Below, one piece after another: positions 34,091 to 42,232 of a stretch of 64,000 nt of DNA; the stretch's first letter is position 1; every line of letters begins with the position of its first letter. The stretch covers positions 1 through 64,000 of the forward strand of contig CANMOP010000010.1 in NCBI GenBank assembly GCA_947499615.1, given 5' to 3'. The position numbers and the translations under genes were made by a program. The notes below the pieces were generated by a model that saw only the letters and a list, made by a program, of their open reading frames with translations, did no database searches and was not told the origin of the DNA. This DNA is from RH-chloro-G1 sp003670575 (GTDB lineage Bacteria; Chloroflexota; Dehalococcoidia; UBA2979).

Positions 34091-35014
34091 CTAGCCTTCC
34101 CCCGCCAGCGGCGAGGGGGCTCCATCCGCTCTCAGCAGCAGCAACTCGTGCGCCTTCGCGGCGATCGTCTCGCTCAACATCAGCGCCTCGCCGACCAGCA
34201 CCGCGCTCGCGCCAGCATCGGCCATGCGCCGGGCGTCTACCGCGAACTTGATCGCCGATTCCGCAACAAGCGTCGCGTGCGGCGTGATCAGCGGCGCCAG
34301 TCGCTCCGTCGTGCCGAGGTCTTCCGCGAACGTGCGGAGGTCGCGGTTGTTCACGCCGATCACCCGCGCACCGGCGGCCAGCGCAGCCGCCACCTCCGCC
34401 TCATCGTGCACCTCGACCAACGGCTCCATGCCCTCTGCGCGCGTCAGCGCGATGAGATCACGCAACGCGTCGGGCGTGAGCATCATCACGATCAGGAGCA
34501 GCGCATCAGCGCCGTTCGCACGCGCCTCCAGCACCTGATACGGGTCGAAGATGAAGTCCTTGCGCAGCACCGCCGGACGGTCCGGGTCTTCCCGGAACGC
34601 GCAGCGCGCGGCGCGCAGATCGGCGACCGAGCCCCGAAACGACGTTGGCTCGGTGAGCACCGAGATTGCGGACGCTCCGGCCGCCGCATAGCGCAGCGCC
34701 TGTGCCTCGGCATCCAGATGCTCATCGAACAGTCCCTTGGACGGCGACGCGCGCTTGATCTCCGCAATCAGCCGCAGCCGCGCGCCAGCCGGAGCGGCGA
34801 GGCGCCCTTGGCGCAACCGCGCGACGAAGTCCACGCGCGCGCCCGGGAGTGAAGCCTCCAGCCCCGCGAATGCCGACTCCGGTGTCGCCGCGCGATCCTC
34901 GGCGAGGCGCAGCCGGCGGTCGGCGACGATGCGGTCGAGCACCGTCCCGGTCTCGCGTGCGCCATCGATGGCGATGTGCGCGGGCATTGGGTCGGGCCGC
35001 GCCTGTTCAACCAC
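34091..35014 (-). CDS. trpC: Indole-3-glycerol phosphate synthase
   Basis: Makes indole-3-glycerol phosphate from CdRP. Signature segments are VLDRIVADRR, IAEIKRASPSKG (catalytic Lys), VLRKDFIFDPYQV and GVNNRDLRTF. I prefer the GTG at 35014, which has GGAGG 9 bases upstream and overlaps the trpD stop by 8 bases (307 residues); an ATG at 34987 would give 298. The C-terminal GAPSPLAGEG is encoded by a palindromic element and is probably not part of the ancestral protein. Confidence 0.93.
   Translation of the reverse strand: MVEQARPDPMPAHIAIDGARETGTVLDRIVADRRLRLAEDRAATPESAFAGLEASLPGARVDFVARLRQGRLAAPAGARLRLIAEIKRASPSKGLFDEHLDAEAQALRYAAAGASAISVLTEPTSFRGSVADLRAARCAFREDPDRPAVLRKDFIFDPYQVLEARANGADALLLIVMMLTPDALRDLIALTRAEGMEPLVEVHDEAEVAAALAAGARVIGVNNRDLRTFAEDLGTTERLAPLITPHATLVAESAIKFAVDARRMADAGASAVLVGEALMLSETIAAKAHELLLLRADGAPSPLAGEG
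34094..34122. repeat. REP-like palindrome at the trpC 3' end
   Basis: A C-run and G-run flank a GCCAGCGGC core in the last codons of trpC, giving a hairpin with mismatches. The encoded SPLAGEG is the well-known translation of such palindromic elements in many genomes. A similar C-run/G-run element lies at 46270-46311. Confidence 0.45.
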
Positions 35015-36068
35015 GACGGCTCGCCTCCACAAACGCCCCCAGTCGCGCGGCCGCATCGCCGCTGTCCATCACCGTACGCGCCTGCTCGACGCCTTGCCGA
35101 ATCGTCGAGGCAAGCCCCAGCACGTACAACCCGGCGCCCGCGTTCGCGGCCACGAAGTCCCGCACCGCAGGAGCGCCGTCGCCGGTGAAGATCTTGCGCA
35201 TAGTCACAGCGTTCTCCTGAGGGGTGCCGCCGGCCACCTCGGCCAGCGGATAAGTGGCCAGGCCGAGTTCATCCGGGGTGATGCGACGCTGCGTGACGGT
35301 CTCGCCGCGCACCTCGAAGGCGGTCGTCGGGCCTGAGACCGAGATCTCGTCCAGCCCCTCGTCGCCGCTCACCACCAGCGCGTGCCGCATCCCGAGCCGT
35401 GCGAGCACGTGCGCGAGTTTCTCGCCGATCGCCGCATTCGGCACGCCGAGCACCTGGCAGTTCGCATCCGCCGGGTTGGTCAGCGGACCAAGGATGTTGA
35501 ACACGGTGCGCAGCCCGAGTTCACGTCGCAGCGGCGCCGCAAACTTCATCGCGGGATGGAACGCCTGCGCGAACATGAACCCGACGCCGGTCCGCTCGAT
35601 GCAGTTCACGACTTGCTGTGGCGTGAGGGTGATGTCCGCGCCCAGCGCCTCCAGCACGTCGGCCGAGCCGGACTGCGAGGTGGCGGCGCGGTTGCCGTGT
35701 TTGGCGACCTTCCCGCCCGCCGCCGCGACGGCAAACGCCGCGGCAGTGGAGGCATTGAACGTGCGCAGCCCGTCGCCGCCGGTGCCGCACGTGTCGAGCA
35801 GCGGCCGCGAGGGAACCTCGACGCGCAGCGCGTGCGCGCGCATCACCTTTGCCATGCCGGTGATCTCGTCGACGGTCTCGCCCTTGAGTCGCAGCGCGAC
35901 CATCAGCGCGCCGAACTGCGCGGCCGTCGCGCCGTCACCCATGATCTCTTCCATACAGGCGGCGGCCTCCGCCTCCGTGAGGTCGCGGTGATCATCGACG
36001 AGCGCGACGAGCGCTGCTCGCATCGCGGTGCCAGCCATTGGCGCGGGCGGCGTTGGCGCGTTGGTCAT
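35007..36068 (-). CDS. trpD: Anthranilate phosphoribosyltransferase
   Basis: Transfers phosphoribose from PRPP to anthranilate. The 353-residue protein has the family hallmarks: DTCGTGGDG for the diphosphate, KHGNRAATSQSGSADVLEALG for anthranilate, and FHPAMKFAAPLRRELGLRT. Its ATG overlaps the trpG stop by 4 bases. It is a stand-alone enzyme, not fused to TrpG as in E. coli. Confidence 0.96.
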   Translation of the reverse strand: MTNAPTPPAPMAGTAMRAALVALVDDHRDLTEAEAAACMEEIMGDGATAAQFGALMVALRLKGETVDEITGMAKVMRAHALRVEVPSRPLLDTCGTGGDGLRTFNASTAAAFAVAAAGGKVAKHGNRAATSQSGSADVLEALGADITLTPQQVVNCIERTGVGFMFAQAFHPAMKFAAPLRRELGLRTVFNILGPLTNPADANCQVLGVPNAAIGEKLAHVLARLGMRHALVVSGDEGLDEISVSGPTTAFEVRGETVTQRRITPDELGLATYPLAEVAGGTPQENAVTMRKIFTGDGAPAVRDFVAANAGAGLYVLGLASTIRQGVEQARTVMDSGDAAARLGAFVEASRRG

Positions 36069-36658
36069 CGTGCGGCTCCGGCGGGCGCCCGGTTCGGCAT
36101 GGCGAGGAAGTTGCGCAGCAGGTCGTGGCCGACGAGCGTCATGATCGACTCCGGGTGAAACTGCACGCCCTCAATGGCGTACTCGCGGTGGCGAACTCCC
36201 ATGATGACGCCGCTCTCCGACCGTGCGGAGACTTCCAGCACGTCCGGCACGGAGTCCGGCGCAATCGCCAGTGAATGATACCGAATCGCCTCGAATGGGT
36301 TCGGAAGGCCCGCGAACACCCCTCGGCCGTCATGCGTCACCATCGAGGTCTTGCCATGCATGATCTCGCCCGCGAACGTCACGGTGCCACCGAACGCCTG
36401 ACCGATCGACTGGTGACCCAGGCACACGCCGAGCAGCGGAACCTTCCCGGCCGCCGCCTTGATCAATTCGATCGAGATGCCCGCCTCGTCCGGCGAGCAG
36501 GGACCAGGCGAGATCACGATACGCTCCGGTGCCATCGCCAGGCAGTCCTGCACGCTCACCTGGTCGTTGCGAAACACCTCCACGTCCGCGCCAAGCTCGG
36601 CGAGGTACTGGTAGAGGTTGTATGTGAACGAGTCGTAATTATCGATGAGTAGCAGCAT
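36065..36658 (-). CDS. trpG: Anthranilate synthase glutamine amidotransferase component
   Basis: Supplies ammonia to TrpE; may also serve aminodeoxychorismate synthase, as in Bacillus, since no pabA is visible here. The class I glutaminase triad is present: Cys79 in GVCLGHQ, and His and Glu in QFHPES near residue 172. The 197-residue length is normal. It lies 22 bases after the Nudix/DinB gene and overlaps trpD by 4 bases. Confidence 0.95.
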   Translation of the reverse strand: MLLLIDNYDSFTYNLYQYLAELGADVEVFRNDQVSVQDCLAMAPERIVISPGPCSPDEAGISIELIKAAAGKVPLLGVCLGHQSIGQAFGGTVTFAGEIMHGKTSMVTHDGRGVFAGLPNPFEAIRYHSLAIAPDSVPDVLEVSARSESGVIMGVRHREYAIEGVQFHPESIMTLVGHDLLRNFLAMPNRAPAGAAR

Positions 36659-36680
36659 CGGTTCTCCTCACTCTTCCGAT

Positions 36681-37556
36681 TCAGAACGCTGCGGGGCGCA
36701 TCCCGCGCAGTTGTGCGGTGTGTTCACGGTCATGGCGCGCGATCTCCTCGATGCAGTCACGGGCGGTCATGAACCCGCGCTCCGCGTGCGTACCAAAGGC
36801 CCGGAACTGCTCCGGCATCAAGTTGCCGAGCAGGCGCATGGTCTCCGTCTGGCCACGCACCATCCGGTCGTGCACCTCGGCGGCGGACGGGCGAGCACGT
36901 AGCCGCCGGTCGGCCTCCGCCTGCGCCTCGTTGAACGGACGCCAACGGTGACCCGGCTGCTCAATCAGGCGCAGCGTCTCATCCATCGCGTAGCCCTCGT
37001 AGGCAGCGACGTGATGGAGCACGTCGACGGGGGCCCATGCGCCGTCCAGCGCGCGCTCCTGGCTGCGGCCGTCGATCGCCTCGAAGGCCGCGAGCAGTTC
37101 CTCGCGCGCCGCCAGCAGGTCGAGCACCAGCGCGTCGTGCGGGTCGCTCTCCGCTTCCGCTGCGCCGCCGAGCCATGCAGCCAGCTCCGGCAGCGCATCG
37201 ATCGTCGAGAGCGCGGCAGGCTCCACCCAGCCGGCGTCATCGAAGTCGCGATCGCTATAGCGTGGCTCGCCGGTCCAGCCGAAGGCATCGAAGACGTTCA
37301 CGACGACATCGCCGTCAGGCGCGGGGATCAGCAGCGTCTCGGCGAACTCGATGCGTGTCGCGTCCAGGCGCAGCACGTCCCGCAGCAGCCGGGTGACGGC
37401 GGACTCCATCACCTCCTCCTCCGGGACATCGATGATCGGCACGCACCAGCGCCCGGCCGCAACCCCCGTGCGGTGGCGGACCAACAGCACGCTGCCGTCC
37501 TCCCGCGCGAGTCGAACACCGGCCGCCACGATGGTGGGGTGCGGAATGGTGGTCAC
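36681..37556 (-). CDS. Nudix-like / DinB-like fusion protein in the trp operon
   Basis: A 291-residue two-domain protein. Residues about 8-130 look like a Nudix hydrolase fold (VAAGVRLAREDGSVLLVRHR, then EEEVMESAVTRLLRDVL), but the Nudix box lacks the canonical G-x5-E spacing and the REUxEExGU core, so hydrolase activity is doubtful. Residues about 145-285 look like a DinB/DfsB four-helix domain with metal-binding histidines (VDVLHHVAAYEGY; ARHDREHTAQL). It lies between trpE and trpG with short gaps, so it is co-transcribed with the anthranilate synthase subunits. A role in tryptophan metabolism is not known. Confidence 0.75.
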   Translation of the reverse strand: MTTIPHPTIVAAGVRLAREDGSVLLVRHRTGVAAGRWCVPIIDVPEEEVMESAVTRLLRDVLRLDATRIEFAETLLIPAPDGDVVVNVFDAFGWTGEPRYSDRDFDDAGWVEPAALSTIDALPELAAWLGGAAEAESDPHDALVLDLLAAREELLAAFEAIDGRSQERALDGAWAPVDVLHHVAAYEGYAMDETLRLIEQPGHRWRPFNEAQAEADRRLRARPSAAEVHDRMVRGQTETMRLLGNLMPEQFRAFGTHAERGFMTARDCIEEIARHDREHTAQLRGMRPAAF

Positions 37557-37571
37557 GGGTGGCTCACCATC

Positions 37572-39038
37572 TCAGTAGCCCAGGCTGCCGACGGCGCCCG
37601 TCGCCGCCGCCTCCGCAGCATCGATCGCCGCGAGCAATGCGCGCGCCTTGTGTTGGGTCTCCTCGAATTCCTTCACCGGCTCAGAGTCGTAGACGATGCC
37701 CGCGCCGGCCTGCACGTGCGCCTGACCGTGGCGCATCACCAGCGTGCGAATCGTGATGCACGTCTCCACGTTTCCCGAGAGGTCGAAGAAGCCGACCGCG
37801 CCTGCGTACGGGCCGCGCTGGTCCGGCTCCAGTTCCGCCACGATCTCCATCGCGCGGATCTTCGGCGCGCCGGACACCGTACCCGCGGGGAACGCCGATC
37901 GCAGCGCCTCATACGGACTGAGCCCCGCACGCAGCCGACCCTGCACGTGGCTCACGAGGTGAATCACGTGCGAATACGACTCAATGTCGAAACGCTGCGT
38001 CACCTCCACGCTGCCGGGCTCCGAGACTTTGCCGACGTCGTTACGGCCCAGGTCCAGCAGCATGACGTGCTCCGCCAGTTCCTTCGGGTCGTGCGCCAAC
38101 TCATCGGCGAGCCGCGCGTCCTCCTCGGGCGTGGCGCCACGCGGGCGGGTGCCGGCGATCGGATGCACCTCGACCTTGCCCTCTTCCACCTTCACCAGCA
38201 GTTCCGGCGACGCACCCACGATGTAGGCATCGCCGAACTGGAGGTAGTACATGTACGGCGAGGGGTTGATCTGCCGCAGTGAGCGGTACACCTCGAACGG
38301 GTGCGCGCCGGTCGCACGGCTGAAGCGCTGCGAGAGCACGGCCTGCACGATGTCTCCGGCGCGGATGTAGTCCTTCGTCCGCTCCACCGCGATCAGGAAA
38401 TCCTCCCGATCCCAGTTGGAGCGCACCGGCTGACCGATGGGACCATCGCACGGCTGGTATGGCAACGCCGCCAGCGGCTGTGCGAGGCGCTCCACCAGCT
38501 GCTCGATCTTCGCGGCGGCCTGCGCATACGCGGCGTCGATGTCGCCATCCAGCCTCACGTGCGCCACGACTTTGATCTTGTGCTGCAGGTGGTCGAAGAC
38601 CAACAACGCATCGGTGAACATCAGCCACGACTCCGGCACGCCAAGCACGTCGCGGTCCGGTGCGGGCACGCGTGGCTCAAAGTGGCGCACCACCTCGTAG
38701 CCGATGTAGCCGACGGCACCCCCGTGGAACCTCGGCAGCCCGGGCACGTCCACGGAGCGCATCCGGCCGAGCTCCGCCTCCACCTCGATCAGCGGATCGC
38801 CGTCGGCGTGGGCGCTCGCGGTCACGCGATAGGGCTCCGTGCCGATGAACGAGTAGCGCCCGACGCGCTCCCCGCCCTCCACGGACTCCAGTAGGAACGA
38901 GTACTCGCCGCGCGCGACCTTCAGGAACGCGGAAACCGGCGTCTCCAGGTCGGCTCGGACCTCGCGATAGATGGGGACGATGTTGCCGCGGCTCACCATG
39001 CCACGCACCGCATCGAGAGTTGGAAACAGTTCAGTCAT
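37572..39038 (-). CDS. trpE: Anthranilate synthase component I
   Basis: Converts chorismate and ammonia to anthranilate. The 488-residue protein has the feedback-binding LLES motif near residue 49, and the chorismate-binding core IAGTRPRGATPEEDARLADEL, HVMLLDLGRNDVG and AFPAGTVSGAPKIRAMEI. Feedback inhibition by Trp is therefore expected in addition to leader control. The ATG at 39038 overlaps the stop codon of a small upstream ORF (ATGA), so trpE translation is probably coupled to it. Confidence 0.96.
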   Translation of the reverse strand: MTELFPTLDAVRGMVSRGNIVPIYREVRADLETPVSAFLKVARGEYSFLLESVEGGERVGRYSFIGTEPYRVTASAHADGDPLIEVEAELGRMRSVDVPGLPRFHGGAVGYIGYEVVRHFEPRVPAPDRDVLGVPESWLMFTDALLVFDHLQHKIKVVAHVRLDGDIDAAYAQAAAKIEQLVERLAQPLAALPYQPCDGPIGQPVRSNWDREDFLIAVERTKDYIRAGDIVQAVLSQRFSRATGAHPFEVYRSLRQINPSPYMYYLQFGDAYIVGASPELLVKVEEGKVEVHPIAGTRPRGATPEEDARLADELAHDPKELAEHVMLLDLGRNDVGKVSEPGSVEVTQRFDIESYSHVIHLVSHVQGRLRAGLSPYEALRSAFPAGTVSGAPKIRAMEIVAELEPDQRGPYAGAVGFFDLSGNVETCITIRTLVMRHGQAHVQAGAGIVYDSEPVKEFEETQHKARALLAAIDAAEAAATGAVGSLGY

Positions 39039-39172
39039 CTCGCACCACCAATCGAATCATGGGACCGCTGACCAGGGATGGCGTCGCGCCACTCGCACAC
39101 GCGCCAGTCCACGCGCCACAGTTCCAGCGCTACGGTGCGCGCGGATCGCTGTGCGGTGCGGTTGCGTCTCAT
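39035..39172 (-). CDS. Small Arg/Trp-containing leader ORF coupled to trpE
   Basis: A 45-codon ORF starts at an ATG (39172), has AAGGG about 10 bases upstream, and ends in a TGA that overlaps the trpE ATG. The peptide is Arg-rich and has three Trp codons within ten residues (Trp19, Trp23, Trp28: WRVDWRVCEW). It lies after the T-box terminator, so it is only transcribed when the T-box reads through. Ribosome stalling at Trp codons could tune trpE translation. This is inference; the ORF has not been compared with other genomes. Confidence 0.5.
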   Translation of the reverse strand: MRRNRTAQRSARTVALELWRVDWRVCEWRDAIPGQRSHDSIGGAR

Positions 39173-39226
39173 GCCGTTCAATCCCTTCTCGGTTGCCCAC
39201 CAACGACTGACCACCCAGCGGTGATC

Positions 39227-39260
39227 AAAAAAGGACCATCGCCAATGGGGCGATGGTCCT
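39227..39260 (-). terminator. T-box-controlled intrinsic terminator before trpE
   Basis: On the minus strand a perfect 12-bp stem (39260-39249 with 39243-39232) with a 5-base loop is followed by six T residues (39232-39227). It directly follows the T-box sequence, so the 5' arm can pair with either the T-box or the terminator partner. Confidence 0.92.
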
Positions 39261-39611
39261 CGCGGTGCCACCCATTATCGCGCGCGCCGTTGGGCGCACA
39301 CGCTCGTCGCGGCACGACCGACGCGCGCTCTGACGAGGCGCGGACAGCGATGCCCTAGGCCTGGATAACGGCGCCCACACCGTCGACGCCTACTGACCAC
39401 TCAACGATGCGAGGGGCGTTCGGGCCGAGACTCCCGGGTCCATTCAGCCGCTGCTGTTGATGACTGGACGGCTCGCTTACGCGTACCGCCAGTGTCGGGC
39501 GCCGGGCTCGCACCTACCCCGGCTCTCTGCTTCCACCGGTGAACCGGCGGACCTGCCCCGCAACACGGCGTACTACTCCCGATCGACGTCTGTATGTATT
39601 CGAATTGACGT
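39227..39611 (-). ncRNA. T-box riboswitch, tRNA-Trp responsive (predicted)
   Basis: The minus strand carries the conserved T-box TGGGTGGCACCGCG (39274-39261) right before the terminator. Upstream are stem I landmarks: GGGAGTAG near 39580, AGAGAG with GGTGCGAG forming the distal arm (about 39527-39507), and a TGG at 39491-39489 in the expected specifier region. T-boxes sense uncharged tRNA; TGG and the trpE context point to tRNA-Trp. Low Trp charging would stabilise the antiterminator and allow trpE expression. The specifier position was placed by eye. Confidence 0.85.
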
Positions 39612-39617
39612 GTTTCG

Positions 39618-39647
39618 AGGCTACCCGCCGGTGGCAAGAGGTGTCAA
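39618..39647 (-). promoter_or_regulatory. Promoter of the trp T-box leader
   Basis: TTGACA (39647-39642), 18 bases, then TAGCCT (39623-39618) on the minus strand. Transcription would start near 39611, just before stem I of the T-box. The -35 overlaps the last codons of the small membrane-protein gene. Confidence 0.6.
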
Positions 39648-39862
39648 ACCTCGCGTCGATCCCACCACCGCTTCGCGGCGACGCCCGCCCAGATCGCCTC
39701 GACCACCCCGAATGGCCACGCACCCTGCAGGAACCCGTACACCGACGACGCCGCACACGCGGCCGCGAAGGCCAGCACGTACCCGGCACCCCTCGATTCC
39801 AGCGCGTAGCAGAGCAGCATCGCGGACACCGCGAGCGCACCGAAGAGCGTCAGGCCATCCAT
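39644..39862 (-). CDS. Small membrane protein, about three helices
   Basis: A 72-residue hydrophobic protein beginning MDGLTLFGALAVSAMLLCYALE, with hydrophobic stretches at about 5-18, 25-42 and 46-62 and a basic C terminus (AKRWWDRREV). The GFLQGAWPFGVVEAIWAGVA segment is of a kind found in small conserved membrane proteins of many bacteria; no function is known to me. It starts 6 bases after the gmk stop and is probably the last gene of the tyrA-gmk unit. Confidence 0.7.
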   Translation of the reverse strand: MDGLTLFGALAVSAMLLCYALESRGAGYVLAFAAACAASSVYGFLQGAWPFGVVEAIWAGVAAKRWWDRREV

Positions 39863-39868
39863 GGGCGG

Positions 39869-40528
39869 CTAGCTGGCCGATGTGCCGCGGCCGCGACGGG
39901 CGCGCTCGGCCTCGACGATCGACAGCACGTCCGTCGCAGCGGCGTCGAGGCCGCCGAAGACGTTGAGCACCACGTGGTCGAACTCGGCGATCGCCGCCAG
40001 CTCCGCTGGTGCGGCCGCGAGCCGTTGCGCGATCACTTCGTCGCGCTCGTTGCGGTGCCGCAGGAAGGCCTCGAGCGCTCGCAGTTGCTCATCGACGCTG
40101 GCCTCACGCGGCGCTGGCACCATGAATACGGTGATGGCACCCGGGAGTAGCGGCCGCAGCGTGCGGCAGCCCTGCACGTCCACTCGCACGATGACATCCT
40201 GCCCTGTCGCCAGCACGCGTGGCCATTCCGACCGAGGCACGCCGTAGAGATTGCCGTAGACCTCGGCGTGCTCAAGCAGTTCGTCCGCCTCCAGGTGCGC
40301 AAGGAACTGCTCGCGACTGACGAAATAGTAGTCGCGCCCCTCGACCTCGCCCGGTCGCGGTGGGCGCGTGGTCATCGTCACTGGCACGGCGAACGTCGCC
40401 CGCTTCCGGACACGCGCGATCACCGAGTCCTTGCCAACGCCGGACGGCCCCGACACAAGGATGATCACCGGCGAGTCCGCGCCGTCGGCCCCCGTGCCCG
40501 CGGGTTGAGGCGACACCGGCTCAGCCAT
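39869..40528 (-). CDS. gmk: Guanylate kinase
   Basis: Phosphorylates GMP to GDP. The 219-residue protein has the P-loop GPSGVGKDS (27-35), the GMP-binding segment TTRPPRPGEVEGRDYYFVS and VRVDVQG. The P-loop ends in KDS, where KST is more common. The first 20 residues are an extra Pro/Gly/Ala-rich leader. The gene overlaps the tyrA stop by 8 bases. Confidence 0.94.
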   Translation of the reverse strand: MAEPVSPQPAGTGADGADSPVIILVSGPSGVGKDSVIARVRKRATFAVPVTMTTRPPRPGEVEGRDYYFVSREQFLAHLEADELLEHAEVYGNLYGVPRSEWPRVLATGQDVIVRVDVQGCRTLRPLLPGAITVFMVPAPREASVDEQLRALEAFLRHRNERDEVIAQRLAAAPAELAAIAEFDHVVLNVFGGLDAAATDVLSIVEAERARRGRGTSAS

Positions 40529-41555
40529 CGCGCCCGGCGGCGCGGGCGGTGCGCTCAGACTCGGCGATGCGCTCCTCGGAGCGCCGCGTGAGCTCTCGGG
40601 CGCGCTCGGCGAGCTGGCCGCCCATGAGTAGATCCATCATCGAGATGTCCCCGATGGTGTCGAACTGGTCGTCATCAACTTCGCGGCGACCGACGGCGCC
40701 AGCGCGGTACGCCGCGTACTGCATGTTCGATTCACTGATCGTACGGAACAGCTCCGCCTCGTGCTCCGTGTCCGCGATCTCCAGCTGCAGGAGGCGCAAC
40801 TCCTCGCGGTACCGCTCAATCCAGTGGACGATCTGCGCGCGATTGGTGATCGCTATGTCATGCGCCATCACCGGCTCGGTGGCCGTGAGGCGTGTGGTGT
40901 CGCGAAACCCGCTGGACGCCAGCGCCGACAGCTCCGGCCACGCCTCCGAGGACCGCGCGAGGCGAAAGAGCCCTGTGGCGGCGACCAGCGGCAGGTGCGA
41001 GATGGCCGCGGCATATGCGTCATGCTCGTGCGCGTCCATGAACACGGGCTTGGCCCCCAGCATCTGCGCTAGCCCGACGACCACATCGACAGCGTCGGGC
41101 GGAACCAGTGGGTCAGGTACGACGATCCAGCGCGCGTCCTGGAAGAGCGCCGCGTCCGCAGCCAGCGGCCCGGAATCCGTCTTCCCGGCCATCGGATGGC
41201 CCCCGACGAACGCGGTGGTGTCCGGGAGCAGGGTTCGCCCCCAGTTGACGATGTCTGCCTTGGTGGAGCCGGTGTCGGTGACCACCGCGCCGGCTTCCAG
41301 CGCGGGAGCGATGACTTCCAGTACCTCGCGCATCGCCAGGATCGGGGTCGCGATGATCACGAGTGCGGCACCCTCGACAGCCGCGGCGAGATCGCGCTCC
41401 ATGCGGTCCACGGCGTGCGTGCGCAGCGCCTGCTTCGCGTGGTCCAGGCTGCGCTCATGCCCAACGACTTCCAGGTCGCGTGGGCCATGCTTCTTCATCC
41501 CGAGGCCGATCGAAGCGCCAATCAGGCCGGTGCCAATAATGGTGACCCGAGGCAT
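40521..41555 (-). CDS. tyrA: Prephenate dehydrogenase
   Basis: Oxidises prephenate to 4-hydroxyphenylpyruvate for tyrosine. The 344-residue protein has an N-terminal Rossmann motif (VTIIGTGLIGASIGLGMKKH), the catalytic region GGHPMAGKTDSGP and AISHLPLVAATGL. The helical dimerisation domain follows; no ACT domain is seen, and the C terminus is a charged helix. The ATG at 41555 has GGGGGAGA just upstream. A TACACT -10-like box lies about 60 bases upstream of the start. Confidence 0.93.
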   Translation of the reverse strand: MPRVTIIGTGLIGASIGLGMKKHGPRDLEVVGHERSLDHAKQALRTHAVDRMERDLAAAVEGAALVIIATPILAMREVLEVIAPALEAGAVVTDTGSTKADIVNWGRTLLPDTTAFVGGHPMAGKTDSGPLAADAALFQDARWIVVPDPLVPPDAVDVVVGLAQMLGAKPVFMDAHEHDAYAAAISHLPLVAATGLFRLARSSEAWPELSALASSGFRDTTRLTATEPVMAHDIAITNRAQIVHWIERYREELRLLQLEIADTEHEAELFRTISESNMQYAAYRAGAVGRREVDDDQFDTIGDISMMDLLMGGQLAERARELTRRSEERIAESERTARAAGRDG

Positions 41556-41677
41556 GCTGTCTCCCCCAACCCCAGTCCATGGGCGCGGCGCCCGCGCAGG
41601 TGCACACACCCAGTGTACCCATCCGATGCCGCGCTGCGAGCACCTAGTGCCAGCCCGCGCCAGTCAGCGTCGTGGCG

Positions 41678-42172
41678 TTATGTCGCTTCGTCTGCGGCAA
41701 TGAGGCGTGACAGCTCCTCGTCGTCGTGTGGGGGGGCGGCTGTGTGGCGCTCGACGAGCTCTACCACGCGTGGCGAGCTGCCAGCGGCGCGCAGCAACGC
41801 CGCGCCAAGCGCCGCGTGATGCTCCAATCGCCAGAGGGCGCGACGGAAGCGCCCGCCACGCTCCGCCTCCAACCACCCACGCGCGCGATCCCCGAGGCCG
41901 CCGAGCAGCACGAAGACGATGCGATCCCAGACATGCACCGGCCCCTTCCCGACATCGTGCAATAACGCGGCCGTGAGCAAGGTGTCGCTGGCCTCCGGGC
42001 CGAGCCACAACGCGAGGTCGACGCTGTGGCGCTGATCGCCCGCCTGCATGGCGTCGAACAGCTCGCGTTCCGCCTCGCTCAGGCGGGCATGCACCAGCCC
42101 AATCTCGTGCGGGGCGAGCGTGGTGCGAAAGCCACGGAAGAACTGGCGCGCGCGATAGATCGCGGTCTTCAC
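41678..42172 (-). CDS. HD domain-containing phosphohydrolase-like protein
   Basis: A 164-residue soluble protein with an HD-domain core: His49 in QRHSVDLA, the HD pair His72-Asp73 in LLHDVGKG, EHHAALGAALL, and a final RHTA. All metal ligands appear present, so phosphohydrolase activity is plausible, but the substrate is unknown. It starts with a GTG 60 bases after the site-2 protease gene on the same strand. Confidence 0.85.
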   Translation of the reverse strand: MKTAIYRARQFFRGFRTTLAPHEIGLVHARLSEAERELFDAMQAGDQRHSVDLALWLGPEASDTLLTAALLHDVGKGPVHVWDRIVFVLLGGLGDRARGWLEAERGGRFRRALWRLEHHAALGAALLRAAGSSPRVVELVERHTAAPPHDDEELSRLIAADEAT

Positions 42173-42232
42173 GATGAGCGGTCGACTCGATCAGGGGCGG
42201 CGCATCGGGGAGCGATGAGCATCGCGCGCGGC

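Noticed and set aside
39361..39600. A protein gene upstream of trpE
   Set aside because: The stretch has no good frame and instead carries T-box stem I landmarks.
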